From assembly GCF_036997485.1 (NCBI RefSeq), contig NZ_JAWLPU010000001.1, positions 248,001 to 312,000 of the forward strand: a DNA stretch of 64,000 bases. Direction: 5' to 3'. Origin of the DNA: Brachyspira pilosicoli (GTDB taxonomy: Bacteria > Spirochaetota > Brachyspiria > Brachyspirales > Brachyspiraceae). Made by a program: the position numbers and the translations under genes. Shown here in pieces: positions 27,750 through 36,249 of this stretch (position 1 is its first letter; every line of letters begins with the position of its first letter). Below the pieces are notes generated by a model that saw only the letters and a list, made by a program, of their open reading frames with translations, did no database searches and was not told where the DNA came from.

Positions 27750-28928
27750 ATGGTGGTAAAACCTCAAATAGCAAATAATGTATGCAGAACTTCTCATCCA
27801 TTAGGATGCAGAAAAGAAGTAGAAAATCAAATTAACTATGTTAAATCAAAGGGTAAAATAAAGTCAAATATAAAAAATGCTTTAATACTTGGGGGCTCTG
27901 GAGGATATGGTCTTGCAAGCAGAATAGTATTAGCTTATGGTATGAATGCAAATACTTTAAGCGTATCATTTGAAAGGGCAGCATCAGAAGAAAAAACTGC
28001 TACACCGGGTTGGTACAACAATATGGCTTTTAGTGAGTTTGCTAAAAGAGATGGGCTTAAAGAAAAAACTATAGTAGGAGATGCTTTTTTAGAGTCTTCA
28101 AAAGAGAATATTATTAAAGAGGCTAAAAACTTTTTTGACGGTAAAATAGACTGTGTTATATATAGTTTAGCTACTGGTATTAGAAAAGATGAAAAAGAGG
28201 GCATTACATATCGTTCTACTTTAAAACCTATAGGAAAAGATTATAGCGGATTTGGTGTTGATTTTATGACTGAAGAGCTTATACAGGTAAATATGCCTGC
28301 TGCAAGTGAAGAAGAGATTAAAGCTACTGTAAAGGTAATGGGAGGAGATGATTGGAGACTTTGGATTGAGGCTCTAATAAAAGAAGATATGCTTGCTGAA
28401 AATGCTTTAACTTTGGCTTATTCTTATATAGGACCAGAGATGACTAAGGCTATATATAGAGATGGTACTATTGGAAGGGCTAAAGATGATTTGGAAGAGA
28501 CTGCTATAAATATTGATAAGATGATGCAGGAAAAACTTCATGGTCATGCTTATGTAAGTGTTGCTAAGGCTGTTGTTACAAGGGCTTCTGCTGTTATACC
28601 TGCTATGCCTTTATATATAAGCATATTGTTTAAAGTAATGAAAGATAAAAATATTCATGAAGGATGCATAGAGCAAATGTATAGGCAATTTGCAGAAAAA
28701 ATTTATTCTGGAAAAGGTTTTATACTCGATGAAAAACAAAGGTTAAGATTAGATGACTGGGAGCTTAGAGAAGATGTACAAAAAGAAGTTGCTATTGCTT
28801 GGGATAAAATTAAAGATAATGCTACACTAAAAGAAAATGCAGATTTAAATCAATTTAGAGATGAGTATTTACATCTTCATGGATTTGGTTTAGACGGTAT
28901 TGATTATAATGCTGACGTTCAAATATAA
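27750..28928 (+). CDS. fabV: Trans-2-enoyl-CoA/ACP reductase, FabV/TER family (copy 1)
   Basis: An NADH-dependent reductase of the double bond in trans-2-enoyl thioesters. FabV acts in fatty acid synthesis and the spirochaete TER form reduces crotonyl-CoA to butyryl-CoA. The family signature NALILGGSGGYGLASRI binds the cofactor, and Y-x8-K is visible in YSYIGPEMTKAIYRDG. GWYNNMAF is also conserved. An upstream ATG exists at 27744, but the ATG at 27750 is preferred. It has nine bases after GAGAGGA, and it aligns residue for residue with the start of the paralogue at 30106. The length is 392 residues. A terminator follows. The two fabV copies flank an inverted FkbM gene. Confidence 0.93.
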   Translation: MVVKPQIANNVCRTSHPLGCRKEVENQINYVKSKGKIKSNIKNALILGGSGGYGLASRIVLAYGMNANTLSVSFERAASEEKTATPGWYNNMAFSEFAKRDGLKEKTIVGDAFLESSKENIIKEAKNFFDGKIDCVIYSLATGIRKDEKEGITYRSTLKPIGKDYSGFGVDFMTEELIQVNMPAASEEEIKATVKVMGGDDWRLWIEALIKEDMLAENALTLAYSYIGPEMTKAIYRDGTIGRAKDDLEETAINIDKMMQEKLHGHAYVSVAKAVVTRASAVIPAMPLYISILFKVMKDKNIHEGCIEQMYRQFAEKIYSGKGFILDEKQRLRLDDWELREDVQKEVAIAWDKIKDNATLKENADLNQFRDEYLHLHGFGLDGIDYNADVQI

Positions 28929-28953
28929 TAAAATATAATAAGGGATTTGATAA

Positions 28954-28983
28954 AAGGCATACTTATTTTGTAGGTATGCCTTT
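28954..28983. terminator. Terminator after fabV copy 1
   Basis: AAGGCATAC pairs with GTATGCCTT (stem arms 28955-28962 and 28974-28982), followed by TTATTTATTTTTT on the plus strand. It can also stop transcription of the convergent FkbM gene. Confidence 0.85.
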
Positions 28984-29944
28984 ATTTATTTTTTTCTTTA
29001 GGCTTACAAAAAAGAACCGTCTCCCCACCCCAAGGTGAATAGCTTCTTATATAATATTCATAATCATCTGCAACGCTTTTTATAAATACAGGTATCTTAA
29101 AAAAATCTTCCATAAAAAGCTCACCGCCATGATAAATTGCTATAGCTAAACTTGGCCTATATTTTTTTATTGTATTTACAGCTCCTTCTAAAATTTTCTG
29201 CTCTGCTCCTTCAACATCCATCTTTATATAATCAATATTTTTTATATTATTTCTCTCTACAAACATATCTAAAGTAATAGCATGCTTTTTTACTGTAGGT
29301 GTGTTCGGCGTCATAGAAACAAAATCTATATCCCTCTCACAATCTAAAAAAATCTCATTTTCTAATATTACATTATTAAGATTATATTTATCTTTAATAT
29401 TTTTAAGAACATTATACGCATTATCATCAGGTTCAAAAGCATATATTTTAGCATTATTAGAGCTTCTCTTAGAAAAAAAGTAAGTGCTGTCTCCCTTCCA
29501 AGCTCCAACATCAAATAATACATTATCACCTTTCACTTCAAATATATCTTTCGCATTATACTGCTCTAAACCAAATATATAAAATAACAAAAAATTCTCT
29601 ATCTCATTAGGATATTTATGCTTCTTAAAATAAAATAATATTCTCTTTATGCTCCAAGAAAATATGTTTATAATTCCATACTTTATACTCAATATTATTT
29701 TTTTATTTATGTTTGTATATGCATCGCTGTAAAAAGCAAGCATATATCTATATAATACAATTTTTTTAAAAACATCTTTTGAATAATCTTCTTCAAGCAT
29801 ATTATAAAAAATATTAAAATTATCTGTATTAATTAATGCATTTATAAAATTATCGCTTCTTTCTTTTTCTTTTACAAATTCTTTTGTAAATTTATTCCCT
29901 AATTTTTTTCTGCAGTAATTTAACAATTCATTTGATATACTCAT
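28982..29944 (-). CDS. FkbM-family methyltransferase (320 aa)
   Basis: A SAM-dependent O-methyltransferase-like protein. The SAM-binding start is NVLFDVGAWKGDSTYFF (about 140-156), then IYAFEPDDNAYNVLKNI, and the FkbM hallmark IDYIKMDVEGAEQKILEGA. The 130 residues before the domain are helical and of unknown role. Related proteins often methylate sugars in surface polysaccharides, so a surface-glycan role is a guess. No glycosyltransferase cluster is nearby. It is inserted in opposite orientation between two fabV paralogues. Confidence 0.87.
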   Translation of the reverse strand: MSISNELLNYCRKKLGNKFTKEFVKEKERSDNFINALINTDNFNIFYNMLEEDYSKDVFKKIVLYRYMLAFYSDAYTNINKKIILSIKYGIINIFSWSIKRILFYFKKHKYPNEIENFLLFYIFGLEQYNAKDIFEVKGDNVLFDVGAWKGDSTYFFSKRSSNNAKIYAFEPDDNAYNVLKNIKDKYNLNNVILENEIFLDCERDIDFVSMTPNTPTVKKHAITLDMFVERNNIKNIDYIKMDVEGAEQKILEGAVNTIKKYRPSLAIAIYHGGELFMEDFFKIPVFIKSVADDYEYYIRSYSPWGGETVLFCKPKEKNK

Positions 29945-30105
29945 AAAAATACCATAAAAGTTTTCTTAATAGTATAACATATAAAAAATAAAAAAAAATA
30001 TTTATCTAATTATTATTATAAATTTTATTTTATTGAAAAAAATACAATTCTATTATAAAGTATATGTATATTTAAGATAATAATACTATTAAAGGAGATG
30101 CATAA

Positions 30106-31281
30106 ATGATAGTAGCACCTAAAATATTGAATAATATATGTACTACAGCTCACCCATTAGGATGCAGGAAAGAGGTAGAAAATCAAATAAACTATGTAAA
30201 ATCTAAAGGAAAAATAAAATCAAATGTAAAAAATGCTCTTATATTAGGAAGCTCCGGAGGATATGGTCTTGCAAGCAGAATTGCTATAGCTTATGGACTT
30301 GGAGCTAAGACTATGGGAGTTTCATTAGAAAAAGCTGCTACAGAAAGAAGAACAGCTACACCTGGTTGGTATAATAATATGGCTTTCAGTGAGTTTGCTA
30401 AAAGAGATGGTATAGAAGAATTAAGTCTTAATTTGGACGCTTTTTTAAATGCTTCAAAAGAAGAAGTGATAAAAGAAGCTAAAAAGTTTTTTGACGGAAA
30501 GATAGATTTATTTATATATAGTTTGGCTGCTCCTGTGAGAACAGATGAAAAAACAGGTACTTTATATCGTTCTGCATTAAAACCTATAGGAAAAAAATAC
30601 GAGGGTATGGGAATAGATTTTATGACTGAAGAGTTATTAAATGTTTCTATAGAGCCTGCAAGTGATGAAGATATAAAAAATACTGTAAAAGTTATGGGCG
30701 GTGAAGACTGGGAGCTTTGGACTAATGCTTTACTTGAAGCAGACTTACTTGCAGAAAATGCAATTAATATAGCTTATTCTTATATAGGACCAGAAATAAC
30801 TAAAGCAGTGTACAGAGAAGGAACTATTGGAAGGGCAAAAGACCATATAGAAAGTACTGCTCATAGACTCGATAAAGAAATGCAAAAAAAGATAAACGGA
30901 CATGCTTATATATCTGTTAATAAGGCTGTTGTAACAAGGGCTTCTGCTGTTATACCTACAGTGCCTCTTTATATTGGAATATTATTTAAAATAATGAAGG
31001 CTAAAGGATCACATGAAGGCTGCATTGAGCAGATGTATAGATTATTGAGTGATAAATTATATAATGGAGGCGATATACCTTTAGACTCTGTTAATAGAAT
31101 TAGACTTGATGATTGGGAGCTTAAAAAAGATGTTCAAGAAGAAGTATTGAATGCTTGGAAAATACTTAATCAGGATAATTTAAAAGAGTTAGCTGATATG
31201 TCTATGTTTAGAAAAGATTATATGAATATGCATGGATTTGAAGTTGAGGGAATAGATTATTCTAAGGATGTAGAAATATAA
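30106..31281 (+). CDS. fabV: Trans-2-enoyl-CoA/ACP reductase, FabV/TER family (copy 2)
   Basis: A close paralogue of the gene at 27750, colinear over its whole 391-residue length. It keeps NALILGSSGGYGLASRI, GWYNNMAFSEFAKRDG, Y-x8-K in YSYIGPEITKAVYREG, and the C-terminal HGFEVEGIDYS. By eye the copies agree at well over half of positions, with most differences in the outer helices. Two copies suggest that one serves butyrate-type fermentation (TER) and one lipid synthesis (FabV), but which is which cannot be told. AAAGGAG precedes the ATG by eight bases and a terminator follows at 31309-31342. Confidence 0.93.
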   Translation: MIVAPKILNNICTTAHPLGCRKEVENQINYVKSKGKIKSNVKNALILGSSGGYGLASRIAIAYGLGAKTMGVSLEKAATERRTATPGWYNNMAFSEFAKRDGIEELSLNLDAFLNASKEEVIKEAKKFFDGKIDLFIYSLAAPVRTDEKTGTLYRSALKPIGKKYEGMGIDFMTEELLNVSIEPASDEDIKNTVKVMGGEDWELWTNALLEADLLAENAINIAYSYIGPEITKAVYREGTIGRAKDHIESTAHRLDKEMQKKINGHAYISVNKAVVTRASAVIPTVPLYIGILFKIMKAKGSHEGCIEQMYRLLSDKLYNGGDIPLDSVNRIRLDDWELKKDVQEEVLNAWKILNQDNLKELADMSMFRKDYMNMHGFEVEGIDYSKDVEI

Positions 31282-31308
31282 TTTTTTATAATAAACAAAT
31301 TATCAATT

Positions 31309-31342
31309 AAGGGCTTTACTTTTTGTATAGCCCTTTTTATTT
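31309..31342 (+). terminator. Terminator after fabV copy 2
   Basis: AAGGGCT (31309-31315) pairs with AGCCCTT (31329-31335), and TTTATTTTTT follows. It lies 27 bases after the stop. Confidence 0.85.
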
Positions 31343-31358
31343 TTTATATTATATAAAG

Positions 31359-32222
31359 TTATAATTTTTTATTAGCTTTAGATTTTCTAAATATTGACAC
31401 AGCATAGAGAACAGCTGCCAATATAATAATTGCTAATGTAATAGCTCTATTGAAATTCAATTCTTCTTTATATACAAATATAGCAAGCAATGTTGCAAGC
31501 AAAGGAACAAAAAATTGCAAAAATCCTAAAGTAGAAACCTCTAAAGATTTAGCAGCCTTTGCATATAAATATAAAGGAATACCTGTTGCAATTCCTGCAA
31601 ACATTAAAGTTATCCAAGTATTAATTGGCTGATAAGATGCTGGAAAATAAAGTTTAGATATAATAATTGAAGGTATTAATATAGATAAAGTCTCTAAAAA
31701 TAAACTCTCCCAACCTGAGTATATAGTCATCTTTTTTAATATTCCATATACAGAAAAAGTTAAACCTATAAAAAATGCCATTATAGGAGGTTTGCCTAAT
31801 GTAATAGTTTGATATATCATTCCAATAAACATTAAAATAATAGCCAAATATTCTAATACAGTCTTTTTCTCTCTAAAAAATATTATGCCTATTAGTATGC
31901 TTAAAATAGGAGCTATATAATAAGCAAGCCCTGCCTCTAATACATTACCAGAGTTTACAGTATAAATATATAAATACCAATTAAGACCAAGAAAAATACC
32001 TGCTATAAAAATTAAAACAAGAGGCTTTATTCCTCTGTATAAATTAGCTTTTTTAAATATTATTATAATAAGAGTAAATATAAAAGTAGTGATAACTCTA
32101 ACTCCAAGCACAAAAGCAGAATCAAAATTCTGAACAGCCTTCCAATATATAGGAAGAAGCCCCCACATTATATAAGCACTCGCAGCAAGAAAAATAGATT
32201 TATTATTATTATTATTTGACAT
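31359..32222 (-). CDS. rarD: RarD-type EamA transporter
   Basis: A ten-helix drug/metabolite-superfamily permease of 287 residues. The family pattern is clear in ASAYIMWGLLPIYWKAV near the N-terminus, GIFLGLNWYLYIYTVNSG, LEAGLAYYIAPIL and GIATGIPLYLYAKAAKSLEV, with a final stretch containing GFLQFFVPLLATLLAIFVY. The first residues are an Asn-rich run (MSNNNNNK), encoded by a simple AAT repeat. RarD proteins are annotated from chloramphenicol sensitivity, and the real substrate is unknown. It is convergent with fabV copy 2 and upstream of nothing obvious. Confidence 0.88.
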   Translation of the reverse strand: MSNNNNNKSIFLAASAYIMWGLLPIYWKAVQNFDSAFVLGVRVITTFIFTLIIIIFKKANLYRGIKPLVLIFIAGIFLGLNWYLYIYTVNSGNVLEAGLAYYIAPILSILIGIIFFREKKTVLEYLAIILMFIGMIYQTITLGKPPIMAFFIGLTFSVYGILKKMTIYSGWESLFLETLSILIPSIIISKLYFPASYQPINTWITLMFAGIATGIPLYLYAKAAKSLEVSTLGFLQFFVPLLATLLAIFVYKEELNFNRAITLAIIILAAVLYAVSIFRKSKANKKL

Positions 32223-32314
32223 AAGTTAATCAATATTCCATTTTAAATTTTTGAAATATAATAAACTCAATTAAAATATTTTCAAGATAATATTTTTAAA
32301 TAAAAATAAAAAAT

Positions 32315-32345
32315 ACAAAAAAGGAGGCCTTATTAAAGCCCCCTA
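32315..32345 (-). terminator. Terminator of the SOD-rubrerythrin run
   Basis: On the minus strand GGGGGC (32338-32343) pairs with GCCTCC (32323-32328) with one G-T pair, followed by TTTTTTGTATTTTTT. It lies about 25 bases after the rubrerythrin stop. Confidence 0.75.
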
Positions 32346-32369
32346 TTATTTTTAATTAATTATTACAAA

Positions 32370-32906
32370 TTAATAGCTTTCAACTCTAACTTCAAAGAAT
32401 TTTTTAGCATGTTTACAAGCAGGACAAATTTCAGGAGCAGCTTCGCCTTCATATATATATCCGCAGTTTCTGCATTTCCATTGAACTTTAGTGTTTCTTT
32501 TGAAAACTGTACCATTTTTTACAGCTTCTCTTAATTTAGCATAACGCTCTCTATGTTCTCTTTCAACATCACCGATTAATTTCATAGAATGAGCAATCTC
32601 ATCGAAACCTTCAGCAGCAGCTTCTTTAGACATAGTAGGATACATTTCTTCATACTCATAGTTCTCGCCTTCCCAAGCAGATTGTAAGTTTTGAAGAGTA
32701 TCGCCTATACCATTAAGATATTTAAAATGAACTTTAGCGTGTTCTCTTTCATTTTCTGCAGTTTCAAGGAATATTGCAGCTATTTGCTCATAACCTTCAT
32801 TTCTAGCAACGCTTGCAAAATATGTATACTTGTTCCTAGCCATAGATTCGCCAGCAAAAGCATCGTGTAAGTTCTTTTCTGTTTTTGTTCCTTTTAAATC
32901 TTTCAT
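32370..32906 (-). CDS. rbr: Rubrerythrin
   Basis: A non-haem diiron peroxidase that reduces hydrogen peroxide in anaerobes. The ferritin-like domain (1-135) carries the Glu/His ligands in AFAGESMARNKY, ETAENEREHAKVHF and IGDVEREHRERY. A C-terminal rubredoxin domain (about 140-178) carries CRNCGY and CPACKH for one Fe. At 178 residues it is typical. It lies 37 bases downstream of the superoxide dismutase gene on the same strand, so superoxide and then peroxide would be removed by products of one transcript. A terminator follows. AAGGAG precedes the start. Confidence 0.96.
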   Translation of the reverse strand: MKDLKGTKTEKNLHDAFAGESMARNKYTYFASVARNEGYEQIAAIFLETAENEREHAKVHFKYLNGIGDTLQNLQSAWEGENYEYEEMYPTMSKEAAAEGFDEIAHSMKLIGDVEREHRERYAKLREAVKNGTVFKRNTKVQWKCRNCGYIYEGEAAPEICPACKHAKKFFEVRVESY

Positions 32907-32943
32907 TTTTATTTCTCCTTAAATTGTATAATTAAAAATTAAG

Positions 32944-33540
32944 TTATTTTACCTTATTTAATTTTTCTGCTACATAGTCCCAATTTACTAAATGCTCTAC
33001 AAAAGTAGTAAGGAAATCAGGTCTTCTGTTTTGATAATCTAAATAATAAGCATGTTCCCAAACATCGCAAGTTAAAATACCATGTACTTTATCAGCAACT
33101 GGGTTCATAGCATTAGCGTATTTTCTAACTTCTAATTTGCCGTTATTTAATACCAACCATACCCAGCCAGAACCGAATTGTGTTTTACCGCCTGTAGTAA
33201 ATGCTTCTTTAAAAGCATCAAAGCTGCCAAAATCTGCTTCTATTTTACTTTTCACTTCAGCAGGTACAGCAACATCTTTCTTTAACATCTTAAAAAACTC
33301 TTCATGGTTATAAACCTGACCAGCATTGTTGAATAATGCTTGTTTTTCACTATTGTTATGAGAAAGAAGTATTAATTCTTCTATACTTTTTCCTTCTAAT
33401 GACTTATCTTTAGATACTAAATCATTAACTGTTGTTACATAAGCATTTAAGTGTTTGCCATGGTGGAAGTCTAAAGTATTTGAAGACATATATGGTGCTA
33501 AATCCTCTTTGCCATAAGGCAATTTCATTAACTCAAACAT
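32944..33540 (-). CDS. sodB: Iron/manganese superoxide dismutase
   Basis: The enzyme dismutates superoxide to peroxide and oxygen. Metal ligands can be placed at His26 (LDFHHGKHLNAY), His in GQVYNHEEFF, and Asp and His in CDVWEHAYYLDYQNRR. The GSGWVWLVL motif is present. At 198 residues it is normal. The choice of Fe or Mn is uncertain from sequence; I use sodB as a label only. A promoter (33573-33600) and AAAGGAG ribosome binding site lie upstream, and rubrerythrin follows. Confidence 0.94.
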   Translation of the reverse strand: MFELMKLPYGKEDLAPYMSSNTLDFHHGKHLNAYVTTVNDLVSKDKSLEGKSIEELILLSHNNSEKQALFNNAGQVYNHEEFFKMLKKDVAVPAEVKSKIEADFGSFDAFKEAFTTGGKTQFGSGWVWLVLNNGKLEVRKYANAMNPVADKVHGILTCDVWEHAYYLDYQNRRPDFLTTFVEHLVNWDYVAEKLNKVK

Positions 33541-33572
33541 ATTTTATCTCCTTTATTTATTAAACATTAAAA

Positions 33573-33600
33573 ATATTAAACTATTTTTCATTTATGTCAA
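33573..33600 (-). promoter_or_regulatory. Promoter of the SOD-rubrerythrin run
   Basis: On the minus strand TTGACA (33595-33600) and TAATAT (33573-33578) are 16 bases apart, about 32 bases from the start codon. No obvious PerR or Fur palindrome is visible around it. Confidence 0.6.
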
Positions 33601-33648
33601 GTGTATTTATTATATAATATAATTAACTTATTAGTAATATATATTAAT

Positions 33649-33678
33649 AAGGCATGCCAATTAAAACTGACATGCCTT
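33649..33678 (-). terminator. Terminator of the holB/exported-protein run
   Basis: AAGGCATG (33649-33656) pairs with CATGCCTT (33671-33678). It lies 20 bases after the stop of the exported-protein gene on the minus strand. Confidence 0.75.
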
Positions 33679-33697
33679 AAGTTAATTTTTATTTTTA

Positions 33698-34717
33698 TTA
33701 TTGTGCTGCTTCTGTATTTTCTGTAGTAGTAGTTGTTGTATTAGCCTCGTTTGCTTCTCCTTCTTTATAAACAGGAGCTACTTCTCTAGATAATACTTCA
33801 TCTTCTGTATTAGCATATACAAAACCTAACTCATCATAATATTTAGAATATATAGCTTTAAATCTATCAGAAGTTGTATATAATATTTTATGATATTTAG
33901 TGATAAGAAGTTTATACTTAGCAGATTTAATATTTTCATCTTGATTTTTCAAAGTAGTTAAATCCCATAAATTATTAAACATTTCATTAAGATAATAAAC
34001 TTTTCTAATATCACCAGTATTTGCATTATTAGCTAATAGATAATTAACTCCAGCTAAATAAGTATTGAGCATTATCAAATTAGTAGTAGAGTTTTGATTA
34101 TTCACTTCATTTTCTAAAGCCTTATTAAAATGATATCTGCTCATTGAATAGTAACTAGGAGAACCTTTAAATAAATTAAGTATACCAGCATAAAGATTTA
34201 ACTCATAATCAGTTTTAGCAAGTTCATTAGTTTTTCCTAATATTTCATAAGTAGGTCTAATTTCATCATATAACTCAATAGCTTTATAAATTTGACTAAG
34301 TCCCAAATCAACATTATTATCAGTAGATATAGGTCTAGCTACTAAATCATAGTAATTAATAGCATTATAAAACATTTCATTAGTATCTGTAAAATTAACA
34401 TTAGTATAATTTTCTAATATTTTATTAGCTTTATATAATACTCTAAAAAGATAATCATCTCTTATAATATTTAAATTAGTTTGAAGAATATTATACTCTT
34501 TATCTAAATTAGCATCATCTACATTTCTCAAATCTGCAAAATTAGGTGAGAAAGGCACTATACCTTCTACAGTATTTGTATCTACTGAAGCGGCAGTTTC
34601 AGTATTTTGCTGTTGAGTTTCTGTCTGCTGTTGTTCAGTTTGTTGTGCTTCCTCCTGAGCATAAACAAAATTTAATGATAAAATCATTACACTTAATACA
34701 AGAAATAACTTTTTCAT
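33698..34717 (-). CDS. Exported hypothetical protein (339 aa)
   Basis: A signal peptide (about 1-20, MKKLFLVLSVMILSLNFVYA) precedes a Gln/Glu/Thr-rich linker. The body (about 55-315) looks mainly helical and may contain TPR-like hairpins, for example SYYSMSRYHFNKALENEV, but I could not fit a clean consensus. The C-terminus is a Thr/Glu/Ala-rich tail. No lipobox is seen, so it is probably soluble in the periplasm or in the outer envelope. It starts 19 bases after the polymerase delta' gene and is likely cotranscribed. No function is assigned. Confidence 0.75.
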   Translation of the reverse strand: MKKLFLVLSVMILSLNFVYAQEEAQQTEQQQTETQQQNTETAASVDTNTVEGIVPFSPNFADLRNVDDANLDKEYNILQTNLNIIRDDYLFRVLYKANKILENYTNVNFTDTNEMFYNAINYYDLVARPISTDNNVDLGLSQIYKAIELYDEIRPTYEILGKTNELAKTDYELNLYAGILNLFKGSPSYYSMSRYHFNKALENEVNNQNSTTNLIMLNTYLAGVNYLLANNANTGDIRKVYYLNEMFNNLWDLTTLKNQDENIKSAKYKLLITKYHKILYTTSDRFKAIYSKYYDELGFVYANTEDEVLSREVAPVYKEGEANEANTTTTTTENTEAAQ

Positions 34718-34736
34718 GTATAACTCCTATAAGTTT

Positions 34737-36119
34737 TTAATAATTATTTAGCCATATATAAATGTTGCTTAAAGCCTTATAAAGTATCATTTTTGGCTGA
34801 CTATTAGTATTTAATAAACTATTAACTAAATAATCTAATTCATCTATAGCCCATATAATACTTATATCGGAAACAGAGTTAGGAAGTATATAGCTTCTAT
34901 TTTCTATTTCCAGATATTTATCTTCCAAAGATTTTTTAAGAATATTAATTAATTCTCTTATAGTATCTAAAATATCATACTCGCCTTCTGAGAGGAGTGT
35001 GATAATAGAAGACACTTTTGAGGCATTATTATTTAAACTTGCATCTATGAAAGACAATAATACTTCTCTAATATTATCGCTTGTATTTGATTTTTTGTCA
35101 AGCAAATATTTTATAGCTTTAGACATACTTCCTGAAGAATATTGAAGTGCTAAGGCCGTTTTTTCTTCATTTAGTCTTAATCTTTTCATTAATATGGACC
35201 TTAAAGTATTTTCAGAAAGCGATGCAAACTTAAGCTCCATCATACGTGATATTAAAGGCTTCATTCCATCTTGAACTAATTTATTTGTATCTGAAGTTAT
35301 CAAAATAAATATATTATTATCTGAAGGCTCTTCTAAAGTACGCAAAAATATATTGGGAGCTCTTTTATCCATTAATTCTATACCCTCTATTATCACTACC
35401 CTCTTTCTGCCTAATCTTGGTTTTCTGTATGTCATCTCTATTATGTTTCTAATTGTATCTAATGGTATAACTGTATGAATTATATTATAATGTATTTTCT
35501 TTAATGCTGTAAAAAAATCACCATCTATAGAATATTTCTTTTTACCGCCTTTTGCTTTAACTATATTAAGTGCATCTTTTGATTTAGTTCTAAAAATAGA
35601 ATCTATAAACTCAACATTATCCTCGTTAAGCTCATTTAATGTGTAATTAACAGCCAAATAGTAAGGCTCTATTAAGGCATATCTGGAGCTTTCTTTTTTG
35701 TTTCCAAGCATATACTCTTTCGGTTCGCTTGAAGGGTAATTATCATAACTATCAAAAAGCATAGATTCCACTTTATAGAGTATAGAACGGCATTCTGTAT
35801 AAAAATTATTAAACAAATGAGGAAGTTTATATTCTAAATACTGATTAAAATATATTTCAGCATTTCTAAACCGCTCATCAGTGCCAGCAACTACTACATC
35901 AGGGTGCTTATAATTATCTATCATCTTACAAGATTCACATTCATCGCAATAAGTGCCATTGTTTCTTTCGCACAAAAGCACTTTAGCATAATTTAAAGCA
36001 CTTTCATATTTTCCAACTCCCTCTTCCCCATAAAACAAATAAGCATGATGAAGCCTGCCGCTTTTATATATGCCAGACATTATTTTTAAAGGTGTTGTTT
36101 GCCCTAATACTTTAGCCAA
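34737..36119 (-). CDS. holB: DNA polymerase III delta' subunit, enlarged
   Basis: A clamp-loader AAA+ subunit. The P-loop-like FYGEEGVGKYES (about 31-42), a zinc module (CERNNGTYCDECESCK) and HPDVVVAG are at the N-terminus. The family continues at about residue 216 with IPLDTIRNIIEMTYRKP, then RVVIIEGIELMDKRAPN and FLRTLEEPSDNNIFILIT. Between them sit roughly 125 residues not found in ordinary delta', which are helical and charged. This raises the length to 460 residues against the usual 300-340. The start is TTG at 36119 with GGAG eight bases upstream. The exported-protein gene follows. Confidence 0.87.
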   Translation of the reverse strand: MAKVLGQTTPLKIMSGIYKSGRLHHAYLFYGEEGVGKYESALNYAKVLLCERNNGTYCDECESCKMIDNYKHPDVVVAGTDERFRNAEIYFNQYLEYKLPHLFNNFYTECRSILYKVESMLFDSYDNYPSSEPKEYMLGNKKESSRYALIEPYYLAVNYTLNELNEDNVEFIDSIFRTKSKDALNIVKAKGGKKKYSIDGDFFTALKKIHYNIIHTVIPLDTIRNIIEMTYRKPRLGRKRVVIIEGIELMDKRAPNIFLRTLEEPSDNNIFILITSDTNKLVQDGMKPLISRMMELKFASLSENTLRSILMKRLRLNEEKTALALQYSSGSMSKAIKYLLDKKSNTSDNIREVLLSFIDASLNNNASKVSSIITLLSEGEYDILDTIRELINILKKSLEDKYLEIENRSYILPNSVSDISIIWAIDELDYLVNSLLNTNSQPKMILYKALSNIYIWLNNY

Positions 36120-36249
36120 TTATAAATCTCCACATTTTTTTATATTTAATTTATAAATTATAACAAAATTTATAGCAATATAAATTTGATATTTTACATA
36201 TATATTATATATTATATAGTATAAGAAATAAATTTTTAAGGATTTCATT

